The position numbers were made by a program, and so were the translations under genes. A DNA stretch of 64,000 nt. It comes from CAYWNK01 sp964459495 (GTDB lineage Bacteria > Planctomycetota > UBA1135 > GCA-002686595). Every line of letters begins with the position of its first letter. The stretch's first letter is position 1. The stretch covers positions 30,410 to 94,409 of the forward strand of contig CAYWNK010000003.1 in NCBI GenBank assembly GCA_964459495.1, read 5' to 3'. The notes beneath the pieces are model-generated. The model did no database searches and was not told the DNA's origin. It saw only the letters and a list, made by a program, of their open reading frames with translations. Shown here piece by piece: positions 43,188 to 52,138 of this stretch.

Positions 43188-44420
43188 TTAGAAGCGCAGG
43201 GCGCTCAGGCGTTCGGGGTCGAAGGCGGACACCGGCTGCTCGAGGATCATCTGCGCGACCCCTTCACCAATCGAGGGCGCCAGGTGGAAGTCGTTCCCGG
43301 TGAATCCCGTGACCACGTAGAGCCCCTCGATGCCCGGCACCTGCCCCACGACCGGGAGGTTGTCCGGCGTCCGCACGATGGCAGCTTCCGTCCCGCCCAT
43401 AGAGCCCATGTCACGGTAGATCGGCATCCGCGCGGACACGGCCTCACGTGCCCAGGCTTCGAAGTGCGGATCTTTCGCTCCCACCAAGTCCCGGGGACCG
43501 GCGATGGTCTCGGATTCCTGCAGGCCCAGCCGGCCCACACGCGTACGTTGCTCGTGGGGCTCCGCGCGCAGCGTAAAGCGCTTGGACAGGTCGATCACCA
43601 CGGGATGGGGAACCGGCACCAGATCGAGGGGATCGGGGATAAAGCGGGTCTCAAACTCCCCGCTGCCGGACTCCGAGAACTCGTCGTCCTCCTCGTCGAC
43701 CAGCTCCATCGGAGGCATCTCGAGGTAGTGGTCCTGGACGCGAGCGATCTGCAGGGGCAGTTCGACATTCAGCTTGGCCAGCACCTGCGAGGTCCAGGGA
43801 CCCACCGCGAGAACCACGATCGGTGCCTCGAACTCCCCGTCTTCGGTGGAGACTCCGACAGCCCGGCCTTTTTCGACCATGACTTCGGGTTTGCCCATGC
43901 CGATGCGCGTGGCGCAGCCGGCGTTGCGAGCCAGGGTTGCGAAGGTTTGGATCGTCCGCCGCGCATCCACGAACCCTCCCTCGGGCTCGAAGCTGGCCGT
44001 TGCCGTGTCGGAGACCTCAATTCCAGGACAGAGCGTGCGGATTTCATCTGCCCCCACGCGGTGGGACACGATCCCGATCGAGTTGTGCATCTCGATGTCC
44101 GCCAGCAGCCGGTCGCGCTGGGAGGCATCGTCGCTGTCGGCGATCACCATGACGCCCGTGCGGCGGTAACCCACTGAACGACCGGTCGACGCCTTCATCT
44201 GCCCGTAGGCCTTCAGGGCATCCCGCGACATGCCGGCAAGCATCCGATCCGAGTAGGCCATGTGAACGATGGCACCCGAGGCACCAGAAGAGCCGGAGCC
44301 CAGCTGGTTCTTCTCGATCAACACTACGGGCTCGGTCAGGGCGTCGGTCCGCTGGGCCGCATGCTGGGCGATGCTGGTGCCCATGGCACCGCCGCCGACG
44401 ATCAGGATCTTGGCTTTCAA
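43188..44420 (-). CDS. FAD-dependent oxidoreductase, DAO family
   Basis: A 410-residue flavoenzyme. The N-terminal dinucleotide-binding motif ILIVGGGAMGTSIA, the substrate-domain segments EPEGGFVDARRTIQTFATLA and AIVVLAVGPWTS-type glycine motif, and the C-terminal GLYVVTGFTGNDFHLAPSIG match D-amino-acid/sarcosine oxidase-like dehydrogenases. The substrate is not evident. The start is a TTG at 44420 preceded by GGAGGAG with a 7-nt gap; the longer upstream frame has no support. It is transcribed away from ispG. Confidence 0.88.
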   Translation of the reverse strand: MKAKILIVGGGAMGTSIAQHAAQRTDALTEPVVLIEKNQLGSGSSGASGAIVHMAYSDRMLAGMSRDALKAYGQMKASTGRSVGYRRTGVMVIADSDDASQRDRLLADIEMHNSIGIVSHRVGADEIRTLCPGIEVSDTATASFEPEGGFVDARRTIQTFATLARNAGCATRIGMGKPEVMVEKGRAVGVSTEDGEFEAPIVVLAVGPWTSQVLAKLNVELPLQIARVQDHYLEMPPMELVDEEDDEFSESGSGEFETRFIPDPLDLVPVPHPVVIDLSKRFTLRAEPHEQRTRVGRLGLQESETIAGPRDLVGAKDPHFEAWAREAVSARMPIYRDMGSMGGTEAAIVRTPDNLPVVGQVPGIEGLYVVTGFTGNDFHLAPSIGEGVAQMILEQPVSAFDPERLSALRF

Positions 44421-44503
44421 CGTGGGACTCCTCCGGGAAAAAGGCGACACATCGTACTCGGACGGGCCGGCCCACAACCCCGCGTTTTGCCGCCCAATAG
44501 GAA

Positions 44504-44699
44504 CCCACCCCCCTGGGGGCGGCCAGAGGGGTGGGAAGGCGGGTCCTGTGCCCCGCCAAACAAGGCACCCAAACCCATGCCCTTGGGGTCGAGAGAGGGG
44601 ATTCTCGGCCAGGGGCGGCGAGTTCGGGGCCTTGAACGTGTTGTGACAAGGCCGTATCCGCAGCCGAATCCCCGCCGGGTCCGATTCCCGGCTGTTTTT
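44504..44699 (+). ncRNA. Candidate structured RNA or attenuator upstream of ispG
   Basis: Within a 347-bp spacer five consecutive stem-loops can be drawn. They are CCCACCCC/GGGGTGGG (44504-44535), GGCGGG/CCCGCC (44538-44557), GCCCTTGG/CCAGGGGC enclosing CGAGAG/TTCTCG (44579-44616), GGCCTTG/CAAGGCC (44628-44653) and a terminator stem (44661-44694) followed by five T. No known RNA family is recognised. It could be an independent small RNA or a leader whose terminator controls ispG. High GC makes chance stems likely, so the call is tentative. Confidence 0.4.
44661..44699 (+). terminator. Intrinsic terminator upstream of ispG
   Basis: The stem CAGCCG-AATC / GATT-CC-CGGCTG (a shorter alternative GCCGGG / CCCGGC lies inside it) is followed directly by TTTTTC. 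It lies 68 bp before the ispG ATG on the same strand, with no protein gene in front of it. Confidence 0.65.
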
Positions 44700-44767
44700 C
44701 TAGGGCCCCTGGATTTCGATTCCCGCGCTTCCGGCTGGAGGGCCTTTCTCCTAGAAGGAGGGCCGCC

Positions 44768-45904
44768 ATGCTCCCCCAGAGACGCTCCCGACAGATTCGC
44801 ATTCGTGACCTGGTCCTCGGAGGCTCGGCGCCCATCGCCGTGCAGTCCATGGCCGCCACCCGCACCCAGGATCGCGCGGCCACGGCCCGCCAAATCCAGC
44901 TGCTGGAGGCGGCGGGCGCGGATCTGATCCGCATCGCGGTCGACTCCCCGGCGGACGTCGAGGCCCTGGCCGAGCTGGGCAAGGACTGCAGCAAGCCCCT
45001 TTCGGTCGACCTCCAGGAGAACTACCGCCTGGCCCTCCAGGTCGCGCCACACGTCGACAAACTGCGCTACAACCCTGGGCACCTTCACCACCACGAGAAG
45101 GACAAGACGACCGCCCAGAAGGTCGCTTGGATCGCCAAGGTAGCCAAGGATCACGACTGCGCCATTCGGATCGGCTGCAACGCCGGCTCCCTCGCGCCCG
45201 ATGCCAAGGAGCGCTTCCCGGGCGACGACGTCGGCGCCCTTGTCGCGCAGGCCGTCGAGCACTGCAAGCTGCTCGACGACCTGCAGTTCGACAACTACCT
45301 GGTCTCGATCAAGGATTCCGACCCGCGCCTGGTCATCGAGGCCAACCAGCGCTTCGCCGAGCTGCGCCCCGACGTGCCGCTGCACCTGGGCGTCACCGAG
45401 GCGGGCATGCCGCCCGACGGCGTGATCAAGACGCGCATCGCCTTCGAGCAGCTCGTCGCCGCCGGCATCGGCGACACCATCCGCGTGTCCCTGACCGTGC
45501 CCTTCGACAACAAGGGCGAGGAGATCGTCGTCGGTCGCCAGATCCTGGCCGACATTGAGGCGGGCCGCTTCCGCTCGGTGCCGCCGAATTTCTTCGACGG
45601 CTTGAACATCATCGCCTGCCCCTCGTGTAGCCGCGTCGAGAACGAGCGCTTCATCGAGCTCGCCGAGGACGTCAAACGCGCCACCGAGTACGCGAAGGAC
45701 CATGACCTCACGATCGCGGTCATGGGCTGCCGGGTGAACGGCCCCGGCGAGACCGACGACGCGGACCTGGGCCTCTGGTGCGGCCCCAAGACCGTGCACC
45801 TCAAGAAGGGCGAAGAAACCGTCGGCGCCTACTCCTACGACGACGTGCTTGGAGCGCTGCACGCCGAGCTCGAAAAGCTCATCGAGGCCAAGGCCAAGGC
45901 CTAG
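44768..45904 (+). CDS. ispG: 4-hydroxy-3-methylbut-2-enyl diphosphate synthase
   Basis: A 378-residue IspG (GcpE), the sixth step of the MEP isoprenoid pathway, converting MEcPP to HMBPP with a [4Fe-4S] cluster. The TIM-barrel part (VQSMAATRTQDRAATARQIQ, RYNPGH) and the cluster ligands C284-x2-C287, C321 and E328 (GCRVNGPGE) are present. It is the short form without the inserted domain. A strong Shine-Dalgarno (AAGGAGG) precedes the ATG, partly covered by a small CTCC/GGAG hairpin. Confidence 0.96.
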   Translation: MLPQRRSRQIRIRDLVLGGSAPIAVQSMAATRTQDRAATARQIQLLEAAGADLIRIAVDSPADVEALAELGKDCSKPLSVDLQENYRLALQVAPHVDKLRYNPGHLHHHEKDKTTAQKVAWIAKVAKDHDCAIRIGCNAGSLAPDAKERFPGDDVGALVAQAVEHCKLLDDLQFDNYLVSIKDSDPRLVIEANQRFAELRPDVPLHLGVTEAGMPPDGVIKTRIAFEQLVAAGIGDTIRVSLTVPFDNKGEEIVVGRQILADIEAGRFRSVPPNFFDGLNIIACPSCSRVENERFIELAEDVKRATEYAKDHDLTIAVMGCRVNGPGETDDADLGLWCGPKTVHLKKGEETVGAYSYDDVLGALHAELEKLIEAKAKA

Positions 45905-45920
45905 GCGAAGGACTCGTTCC

Positions 45921-46376
45921 CTAGCAGCCGAACTGGCGCAGGTGGTGATCGAGGTGCTTCCACATCAGTCGGTCCCACTGCAGCGGAGTCAGTTTGCCGA
46001 AGAACGGATGGACCCCGATGCGGGGCACACCGGACACGAAGCGCTTCACCTCACCGATCAGGGCCTGCTTGTGGGCCGCAACCTCTTCCCCGCCCGCGGC
46101 CCGGTCGAGGAATTCCGGCATGGTCGGCGACCCCTGATTGAAGGGCTCGTCCGAGTCGACGAACTTCTTCTTTGCGAAGCCGCCAAAGAGGAGGCCGATC
46201 AGACCGCGCTTGAGCTCGCTTTCCCCAAAGGCCACCTCGAAGGGCTTGCGGCAGTGGTAGAGCATCTGCGCGCAGTTCATCTTGCCCCACAGCGCGGGCA
46301 GGTCTGCCTCCAGGGACTCGATGCGCCGAATGATGGCTTCTTGCACGTCAGACTGCTGGAAATCGGGGACGCTCAT
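45921..46376 (-). CDS. DUF1569/DinB-like protein
   Basis: A 151-residue protein. The N-terminal pattern (QEAIIRRIESLEADLPALWG, KMNCAQMLYHCRKPFEVAFG) and C-terminal HPFFGKLTPLQWDRLMWKHL plus DHHLRQFG are typical of the DUF1569 branch of the DinB four-helix fold, with His residues placed to bind a metal. Function is unknown; relatives act in thiol or stress biology. The ATG at 46376 is chosen over an upstream frame of low-complexity residues. It converges with ispG. Confidence 0.75.
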   Translation of the reverse strand: MSVPDFQQSDVQEAIIRRIESLEADLPALWGKMNCAQMLYHCRKPFEVAFGESELKRGLIGLLFGGFAKKKFVDSDEPFNQGSPTMPEFLDRAAGGEEVAAHKQALIGEVKRFVSGVPRIGVHPFFGKLTPLQWDRLMWKHLDHHLRQFGC

Positions 46377-46430
46377 GGGCTCAAGGTAGCAAACTGTCGA
46401 GGCCCCGCCTCCACCAGCCAACCCGCCCCG

Positions 46431-46958
46431 ATGCCCGACCTCAGCCTAGCCCTCCCCCGCCCCATCGAAACCGACTGCGGTGAATACTGGACCACCTACA
46501 CCCAGCAGGTCACAGCCGACGACGTGCTCGCCTCGCTCCGCCAGAGCGGCGAGCGCATGGAGGCTTGGTTTCAGGGCGTCGATGAAGCGAAGGCTTCCAC
46601 GCCCTACGCGCCCGGCAAGTGGAGTCCGAAGGAGCTCCTGGGCCACATGCTCGATACCGACCGCATGTTCGGTGTGCGAACCATGGCGATCTCACGCGGC
46701 GAAACCCAGGCCCTGTTCGGATTCGACCAGGACATCTACGTCACTGGCGGCTGCTTCAACGACCGCAGCGTCGCCAACCTTTTGGACGAATACCGCGGCC
46801 TGCGCGCCTCCCACCTGGCCCTGTTTTCCAGTCTCCAGCCCGAGCAAGCCGCCCGCCGCGGCAACGCCTCAGGCGGTGACTTCACCGCGCGCGCTTTCCC
46901 CTGGATCATGGCCGGCCACGAGATCCACCACCTGAAGGTGCTCGAAGAGCGCTACTAG
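46431..46958 (+). CDS. DinB-family protein
   Basis: A 175-residue DinB-like protein with the helix-bundle pattern PYAPGKWSPKELLGHMLDTD and the C-terminal WIMAGHEIHHLKVLEERY. The three His (H in GHMLDT, and the GHEIHH pair) are the usual metal ligands. It is divergent from the DUF1569 gene, which has the same fold. Enzymatic role unknown. The ATG at 46431 starts the similarity; the long frame upstream is antisense to the neighbour. Confidence 0.85.
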   Translation: MPDLSLALPRPIETDCGEYWTTYTQQVTADDVLASLRQSGERMEAWFQGVDEAKASTPYAPGKWSPKELLGHMLDTDRMFGVRTMAISRGETQALFGFDQDIYVTGGCFNDRSVANLLDEYRGLRASHLALFSSLQPEQAARRGNASGGDFTARAFPWIMAGHEIHHLKVLEERY

Positions 46959-46991
46959 TCCGGACCCGTCACCGGGATCGGGCTAGCCCAA

Positions 46992-47237
46992 CTACTCCGC
47001 CGGCGGGTTGCGATGCAGCACGATGTTCCCCGCCGACAGCAGGACAGCTCCGAGCAGCGCCACCGGCAGGATGCGCGGCAGGGTCTCGTGCACGCTGCGC
47101 TTGGCCATGCTGTAGGAGGTGCGCTGGGCGAAGGTGCTGTGTGGGTTGTGCTGGATGGCGGACTGATTGATGAAGATCACGCAACCGACGAGAACCAGGA
47201 TTCCCAAAACCACCGAGATCCATCCAATTCGCCGCAT
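46992..47237 (-). CDS. Small two-helix membrane protein
   Basis: An 81-residue protein with two membrane helices (about 4-24, IGWISVVLGILVLVGCVIFI, and 56-72, ILPVALLGAVLLSAGNIVL) joined by a basic loop. No family recognised. It lies between two + strand genes with little spacing. The hydrophobic pattern supports a real gene. Confidence 0.55.
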   Translation of the reverse strand: MRRIGWISVVLGILVLVGCVIFINQSAIQHNPHSTFAQRTSYSMAKRSVHETLPRILPVALLGAVLLSAGNIVLHRNPPAE

Positions 47238-47299
47238 GGGGAGAATCGTAAGCCCATCGGGCGCGCGGGACTGCCCCCCACCCGGGCTAAACTGGCCGC

Positions 47300-48616
47300 A
47301 TGACCCTGCGGTTCTTGCACCTGGCGGACCTGCACCTCGACACCGCTTGGGGCGGCCAGCCTGCGACCCGCGATCGCCTGCGCGAAGCCACCCGGCAGGC
47401 CTTTGCGGCGGCCATCGACCTCGCGCTCACCGAGGCCCTGGACGCGGTGCTCGTGGCAGGCGACGGCTTCGATGAGGAGCGCCTGGACTTCGGGACCGAG
47501 CTGTGGCTCACGCGGCAGGTGCGGCGGCTCAGCGCAGGCGGTATCGACCTGATCTGGATCGCCGGCAACCACGACCCTGGCGGGCCGGGCGGACGGCTGG
47601 CTGGACTCGGCCTTGGATCCCCCGGGGGAGCAGCTGCACCCAGCGGGCTCTCCGCTGCGACCCGTAGCGCGCCCGGCGCCGTGCACATCGTGCAGGCCGG
47701 CGAGCCCCGGACCCTCGAGCTCCGCGGCAAGGACGGCGGCCTTCGCGGGCTCGTCGCCTGCGCGGGCCACGCGACCAGCGCCGAGACCGACAACCTCGCC
47801 GCCCGCTTCCCGCGCCTCGCCGCGGATGTGCCTACCGTCGGCCTCCTGCACACCCAGGTTCACGCGGCCGCCGGCGCCGCCGAACACGCCAGCTACGCAC
47901 CCAGCACCGAGGCCGACCTCGCCGCACCCGGCTACGACTACTGGGCCCTCGGCCACGTCCACCGCCGCGGCAGGCCGTTCCCCCGCGTTCCCGCCTGGTA
48001 CGCGGGGAACCTGTGTGGCCGCCATCCCGGCGAACATGGACCCAAGGGCGGCCTCGTTGTCGAACTCGAAGCTGGATCCGCGCCGCTCGTCCGCTTCGTC
48101 GAGCTTGCGCCAACCCGCTGGGAGCGCCGTGAAGTCGGGAGCCTGGCCCATTGCCGCACGGCCGCCGAGCTCGCCGATGCGCTCGCCCGGGCCGCCGAGG
48201 AGGCACAGGAACAAGCGACCGGCGCCGAGCTGCTCCTGCGCCTGATCCCGACCGGACCCTGCCCGCTGGCGCCGGCGCTGGCCCAGCCCAGCTCCCGCGA
48301 GGCCCTAGAAGCCGAGCTGCGCGAGCGCACGGGCCTGCTCGAGGTCCAGCTGCGTCCGAGAGGTCTGCACGTCTCGCGCTCGCTCGAGGAACTGCGCGAG
48401 CATCCCTCCGCCCTGGCCTCCGCCCTCGAGCTGGCGCAGGCCTGGGAGCAGGATCCCGAGGGGGCCTTCCTTGAGCCAACCCAAGCGCCCGACAGACTCC
48501 AGCTCGCCGGACTCCCCACCGATCCGGCGCAGCGCACGCTCTACCTCCAGCAGCTCACCGTGGACCTCGCCGAGACCCTGCTCCAACGGACCCTTCCAGC
48601 CCCGGCGACGGAGTGA
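47300..48616 (+). CDS. SbcD/YhaO-type metallophosphoesterase (DNA repair nuclease)
   Basis: A 438-residue protein of the Mre11/SbcD/YhaO family. The metal motifs are in order: FLHLADLHLDTAWG (DxH), VLVAGDGFDEERLDFG (GD), WIAGNHDPGG (GNHD), VGLLHTQV (H) and YWALGHVHRRGRP (GHxH). The C-terminal half is the capping and partner-binding region. The gene is followed 4 nt later by a large SMC-like ATPase, so the pair forms an SbcCD-like or YhaO-YhaN complex that processes DNA ends. Confidence 0.9.
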   Translation: MTLRFLHLADLHLDTAWGGQPATRDRLREATRQAFAAAIDLALTEALDAVLVAGDGFDEERLDFGTELWLTRQVRRLSAGGIDLIWIAGNHDPGGPGGRLAGLGLGSPGGAAAPSGLSAATRSAPGAVHIVQAGEPRTLELRGKDGGLRGLVACAGHATSAETDNLAARFPRLAADVPTVGLLHTQVHAAAGAAEHASYAPSTEADLAAPGYDYWALGHVHRRGRPFPRVPAWYAGNLCGRHPGEHGPKGGLVVELEAGSAPLVRFVELAPTRWERREVGSLAHCRTAAELADALARAAEEAQEQATGAELLLRLIPTGPCPLAPALAQPSSREALEAELRERTGLLEVQLRPRGLHVSRSLEELREHPSALASALELAQAWEQDPEGAFLEPTQAPDRLQLAGLPTDPAQRTLYLQQLTVDLAETLLQRTLPAPATE

Positions 48617-48620
48617 CGCC

Positions 48621-51266
48621 TTGAGGTTCGAAGCCCTTCGCCTGGCGAACTACGGCCCGCTCGCCGCCCGCACCTTCGATCTCAGTGCGGACGCCATCGT
48701 TGTCTACGGGCCCAACGAGGCCGGCAAGTCCAGCTTCCACGGGGCATTGGAAACAGCCCTGTTCGGCTTCGATCCCGGACGCAGAGATCGTCACCCTCTC
48801 GGCCGTTGGGACCCCGACGGACCGAGCCCGGTGCTTACCGCACGCATGCGTCCGGAGGATGGCGAGCCCTTCTGGATCCGGCGGGAACTCCAAGGGGCGA
48901 CCAGCGCCTTCCAGCGCGGTCCGAGCGACAGCGACTGGGACGCGCGCCCCCGCGCTTCGGATGCTGCCCTGGTCGAGGTCGAAGCCGTGACCAGGGACCT
49001 CTATCGCGCCGTCTACTCGCTGACCGCAGGCGGGGCTATCGAGCTGAAGGACAGCGTCCGGGATCAGGTCGATTCGCTCCTCTGCGGAGAGCTTGGACTG
49101 CCGGGCGCGCGCCCCCTCCACGAGGTCCGCGCCGAACTCCAAAAAGAGGCCGCGCGCCTTTGGCGGCCCGATCGCCACCGCACCCAGGCGCGCGATCTCG
49201 GCGAACGGATTGCCGAACTCCGCGCGACCCGCCGCAGAGCGGCCGCCCAGGATCGAGGCAGACGTGACGAACGGCGTGAACTCGACCGTGTCGGCAGCGA
49301 ACTCGACGAGACCCGCAAGAGCCTTGCATTGACGCGCAGGGCGCGCGACGAGGCCCAGTTCCACGCAGCTCTGCGCGCAACCGAGGCCCTGCGGGCCGAC
49401 TGTGTTCCCCTGCGCGCCGCGGCGCTCGAGGGTGAAAGCCTCGAGGATCCGCGCCTCCTGCAAAACGAAGTCGACCGCCTGGAGGCCGACATGGAAGGAC
49501 CGCGCGCCCGCCTGGCGCGGCAGCCCGTGCTCGTGTCCGAGCGCCAGCAGCAGGTCCTGCGCCGCGCCGCCGACATTCGCCTCGCTGTCCACGAAGCCAC
49601 GAGCAGCCGGCTCGACCGGGATCGTATGCAGGCGGCCGAATCCGCTCTCCGGCAACACTCGACGGAGGCGCGCCGCGCGCTGGTCGATGCTGGACTGACG
49701 GACGTCGAGCCGGGCGAGCTCGAGGACCTACCGCTCGGGTCCTGGACCGCGGACGCGCGCGCCTGGCAGGATGCGGTCGCCGCGGGCAGCCCCGGAACGC
49801 AGGCCGGCCAGCTCCCCCCCACCGGGATCCGACCTCCACTGCCCATCGCCGCGCTCGCGCTCTCCGTGAGCGGCCTTGGGCTCGCCGCTCTCTCCCACGC
49901 CGGCTACCTCCCGGGCGAGAGCCTGATGGCCGGTCTCCTGCTGCTCGTGCTAGCGGTGGTCGCAGCGCTCCAGGCGAGTCGCCCAGGGGCACCTGCCGCC
50001 GACCGACCGCCCGCTCCCCCAGGCTCCGCCACCGCCTTTGCTAGCACTCTCGGCGTAGCCGCTCCCCACGCGCCCCACGCCTGGCTGCGCCAGCTGGAGG
50101 CCACTGCCCTAGCGCGCGAGGCCGCAGACCTTGCGGCCGACGCCGCCCAGTCAGCAGCGGAGTGCCGCGATCGAGAGCGAGCGCGCCAAGGCCACTGGCG
50201 CGACCTGGCCGACAGGCTGCTCGAAGACGGCGCCGAGGGGCGGGACCCCGCCTGCCTCCCCGAGAGTTTGCAGGAGGCACTCGAGGAGGCGCTGCACCGC
50301 GAACACCTCGCACGCGAGGACGCCGCGGAGCGCGGTGGCCAGGAGGCGCGACTCGACGAACGCAGCCGCCGCCACGCGGCCGCCTGCCGGCGCCTGCGTC
50401 GCACCCTGCGCGCCCTATCCGAGACGTTCGGCGACGAACTCAGCCCCGCCCAGGCCTACCGTAAATGGCACGAGCAGCTCGAGCTGCAAAGCGAGCTGCG
50501 GGCGGCGGAAAAACGCATGCACTCCGAGCCCCTCTGGCCGGAGTACGGACCTGCGATCACGTTTGGCGAAGAACTCACCCCAAGCTCCTCCCCCGCCCAG
50601 GAGCCCGCCATCCTGGAGAGCCGGCTCGATGGGCTGGAGGTGCGCGAGCGCAAACTCATCGGCGTGCAAGCGCGGCTGGCCGAACGGGTCACCCACAGGC
50701 AGGGACCGAGCATCGCCGAAGTCGACGGGGACCTGATCGCCGCCGGCCAGGAGCGCGAACGGGTGCACCTCGAGCACGATCGGCGCGCCCTGCTCGCCCA
50801 CCTCTTGCAGCTCGCCGAGCAACGCTATCGATCGGAGCATCAGCCCGACGTTCTCGAGCGCGCCGGCCGCTATCTCGCCGCCATCAGCGCGGGCCGGTAC
50901 ACCCGCCTCCTCTACCCCCAGGGGGACGAAGGACCCCTGCACGTGGAGTCCGCCCAGCTAGGACGCAGCGTTCCCGTCGACGCGCCACTGTCCCGCGGCA
51001 TTCAGGAACAGGTCTACCTATGCCTGCGCCTAGGGACCTTGGACCACCTGGACGCGGGACGGGCCCGGCTCCCACTGGTCCTGGACGAGGCCCTCATCCA
51101 CTGGGACACGACGCGTCGACAGGCCCTGTATCCGGTCCTGTCGGAGCTCGCCCCCCAACGACAGGTCATCCTGTTCACCTGCCACCCGGAACTGGCCCAG
51201 GAGGCCGTTCAGGGCATGCAGGCCTTCCGTATCGACCTCTCACGGCGCCGGATCTCAGGATCATGA
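48621..51266 (+). CDS. YhaN-type SMC-like ATPase
   Basis: An 881-residue ABC/SMC-type ATPase. Residues 1-60 contain the N-terminal half with Walker A YGPNEAGKSS. A long charged coiled coil follows, interrupted near the middle (about 410-455) by two hydrophobic segments (PLPIAALALSVSGLGLAALS, MAGLLLLVLAVVAALQAS). More coiled coil leads to the C-terminal half with IQEQVYLCLRLG and Walker B LPLVLDEALIHWD. Hydrophobic segments inside the coil are typical of YhaN rather than SbcC. The start is TTG at 48621, 4 nt after the nuclease gene. Confidence 0.88.
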   Translation: MRFEALRLANYGPLAARTFDLSADAIVVYGPNEAGKSSFHGALETALFGFDPGRRDRHPLGRWDPDGPSPVLTARMRPEDGEPFWIRRELQGATSAFQRGPSDSDWDARPRASDAALVEVEAVTRDLYRAVYSLTAGGAIELKDSVRDQVDSLLCGELGLPGARPLHEVRAELQKEAARLWRPDRHRTQARDLGERIAELRATRRRAAAQDRGRRDERRELDRVGSELDETRKSLALTRRARDEAQFHAALRATEALRADCVPLRAAALEGESLEDPRLLQNEVDRLEADMEGPRARLARQPVLVSERQQQVLRRAADIRLAVHEATSSRLDRDRMQAAESALRQHSTEARRALVDAGLTDVEPGELEDLPLGSWTADARAWQDAVAAGSPGTQAGQLPPTGIRPPLPIAALALSVSGLGLAALSHAGYLPGESLMAGLLLLVLAVVAALQASRPGAPAADRPPAPPGSATAFASTLGVAAPHAPHAWLRQLEATALAREAADLAADAAQSAAECRDRERARQGHWRDLADRLLEDGAEGRDPACLPESLQEALEEALHREHLAREDAAERGGQEARLDERSRRHAAACRRLRRTLRALSETFGDELSPAQAYRKWHEQLELQSELRAAEKRMHSEPLWPEYGPAITFGEELTPSSSPAQEPAILESRLDGLEVRERKLIGVQARLAERVTHRQGPSIAEVDGDLIAAGQERERVHLEHDRRALLAHLLQLAEQRYRSEHQPDVLERAGRYLAAISAGRYTRLLYPQGDEGPLHVESAQLGRSVPVDAPLSRGIQEQVYLCLRLGTLDHLDAGRARLPLVLDEALIHWDTTRRQALYPVLSELAPQRQVILFTCHPELAQEAVQGMQAFRIDLSRRRISGS

Positions 51267-51392
51267 CTTGGACAGTCACCGTTCGATCCGAATCCTGCAC
51301 GTGAACAGATTGCGGGAAAGCCCTAGTCTGACGAACAGACAAGCCGCGGCAAATCGATTCACCGCGACCCCTTCTCCTCCGCAATCTCTCCA

Positions 51393-51971
51393 ATGTCGAC
51401 CTCCATTTTGGACTCCCGCCGTGTTTGGCCCGTTGCCTGGATCGCAGGCCTAGCCCTGTTCGCCTGCCAGAGCCAACCCGATACGCAGGAGGCCCAGCCC
51501 GTCGAGCGGGATATCGATGCCGACCTCGCCGTGACCGAGCAGCCTGAGCCCGAGGTCCTTCCGGAGATCAAAGCCACTCCCGAGGAGGCCTCCTTCCTGC
51601 TGGACAGCTTCGAGGCCCTCGCCAACCCGCCCGAGGTCCTCGACACGAGCCCGGAGGCCGTCGCGATGCGGACGATTGCGCGCTACTTCCAGGCGGACCA
51701 GGACGCCAGTGTTCTGACGCGCGCCGAGGTGTTGGAGTCGTTTGCAGTCATGGAGCAAGTCGGCATTGCGGACGATGTTCTAACCCAGCCCGAGTTTCGC
51801 GGGACCTACAACCGGCGCCGCATGGCGGTGCCCGGGGATGAGCGCCGCGATGTCCAGGACTTGATGCGTGGTCGCGATCCATGGCTCGCGCTCACTGCTG
51901 TGATCGACGCCGATTCGGACGGCGCCCTCTCTCTCACCGAGATGCGCGCATTCGTGGCGGATCGGCTCTAG
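51393..51971 (+). CDS. Lipoprotein with EF-hand calcium-binding motif
   Basis: A 192-residue lipoprotein (lipobox LALFAC near residues 20-25). An acidic Pro-rich linker precedes a helical domain containing an EF-hand at the end (DADSDGALSLTEMRAFV, about 172-188); a weaker degenerate hand is near FQADQDASVLTRAEV. It may bind calcium. It is a single gene flanked by spacers, followed by a hairpin. Confidence 0.75.
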   Translation: MSTSILDSRRVWPVAWIAGLALFACQSQPDTQEAQPVERDIDADLAVTEQPEPEVLPEIKATPEEASFLLDSFEALANPPEVLDTSPEAVAMRTIARYFQADQDASVLTRAEVLESFAVMEQVGIADDVLTQPEFRGTYNRRRMAVPGDERRDVQDLMRGRDPWLALTAVIDADSDGALSLTEMRAFVADRL

Positions 51972-52045
51972 GCGAGCTTGCCCCCGGCTGTCAGCAGGCC
52001 GAGTTTGCGCCCAAGCCGAGGCTCTCCAAGTCAGACCAACAAAAT

Positions 52046-52079
52046 CCGGGCGCCAAGGACCGAAGTCCCTGACGCCCGG
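52046..52079. terminator. Hairpin between convergent genes
   Basis: Outer stem CCGGGCG / CGCCCGG with an inner GGAC/GTCC stem, between the EF-hand lipoprotein gene and the FG-GAP gene that end toward each other. No strong T-run on the + side; AAAA on its left gives TTTT on the minus strand, so it works best for the FG-GAP gene. Confidence 0.55.
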
Positions 52080-52138
52080 AGAGTGAGAGCCGAAGTTGCC
52101 GGTCCCCCATCGGGGCCCGGCGTCCACTCACCCGGGGC

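Noticed and set aside
42669..44177. A 502-codon + strand open frame
   Set aside because: It is antisense to the FAD oxidoreductase and the polytopic membrane gene, both of which have clear motifs; its composition is that of a high-GC shadow.
44674..44695. A T-arm-like sequence (CCGGG-TCCGATT-CCCGG) suggesting a tRNA
   Set aside because: No acceptor, D or anticodon arm can be drawn at the right distances, and it is followed by a T-run; it fits a terminator better.
44417..45862. A 481-codon minus-strand open frame
   Set aside because: It is antisense to ispG, an unambiguous enzyme gene.
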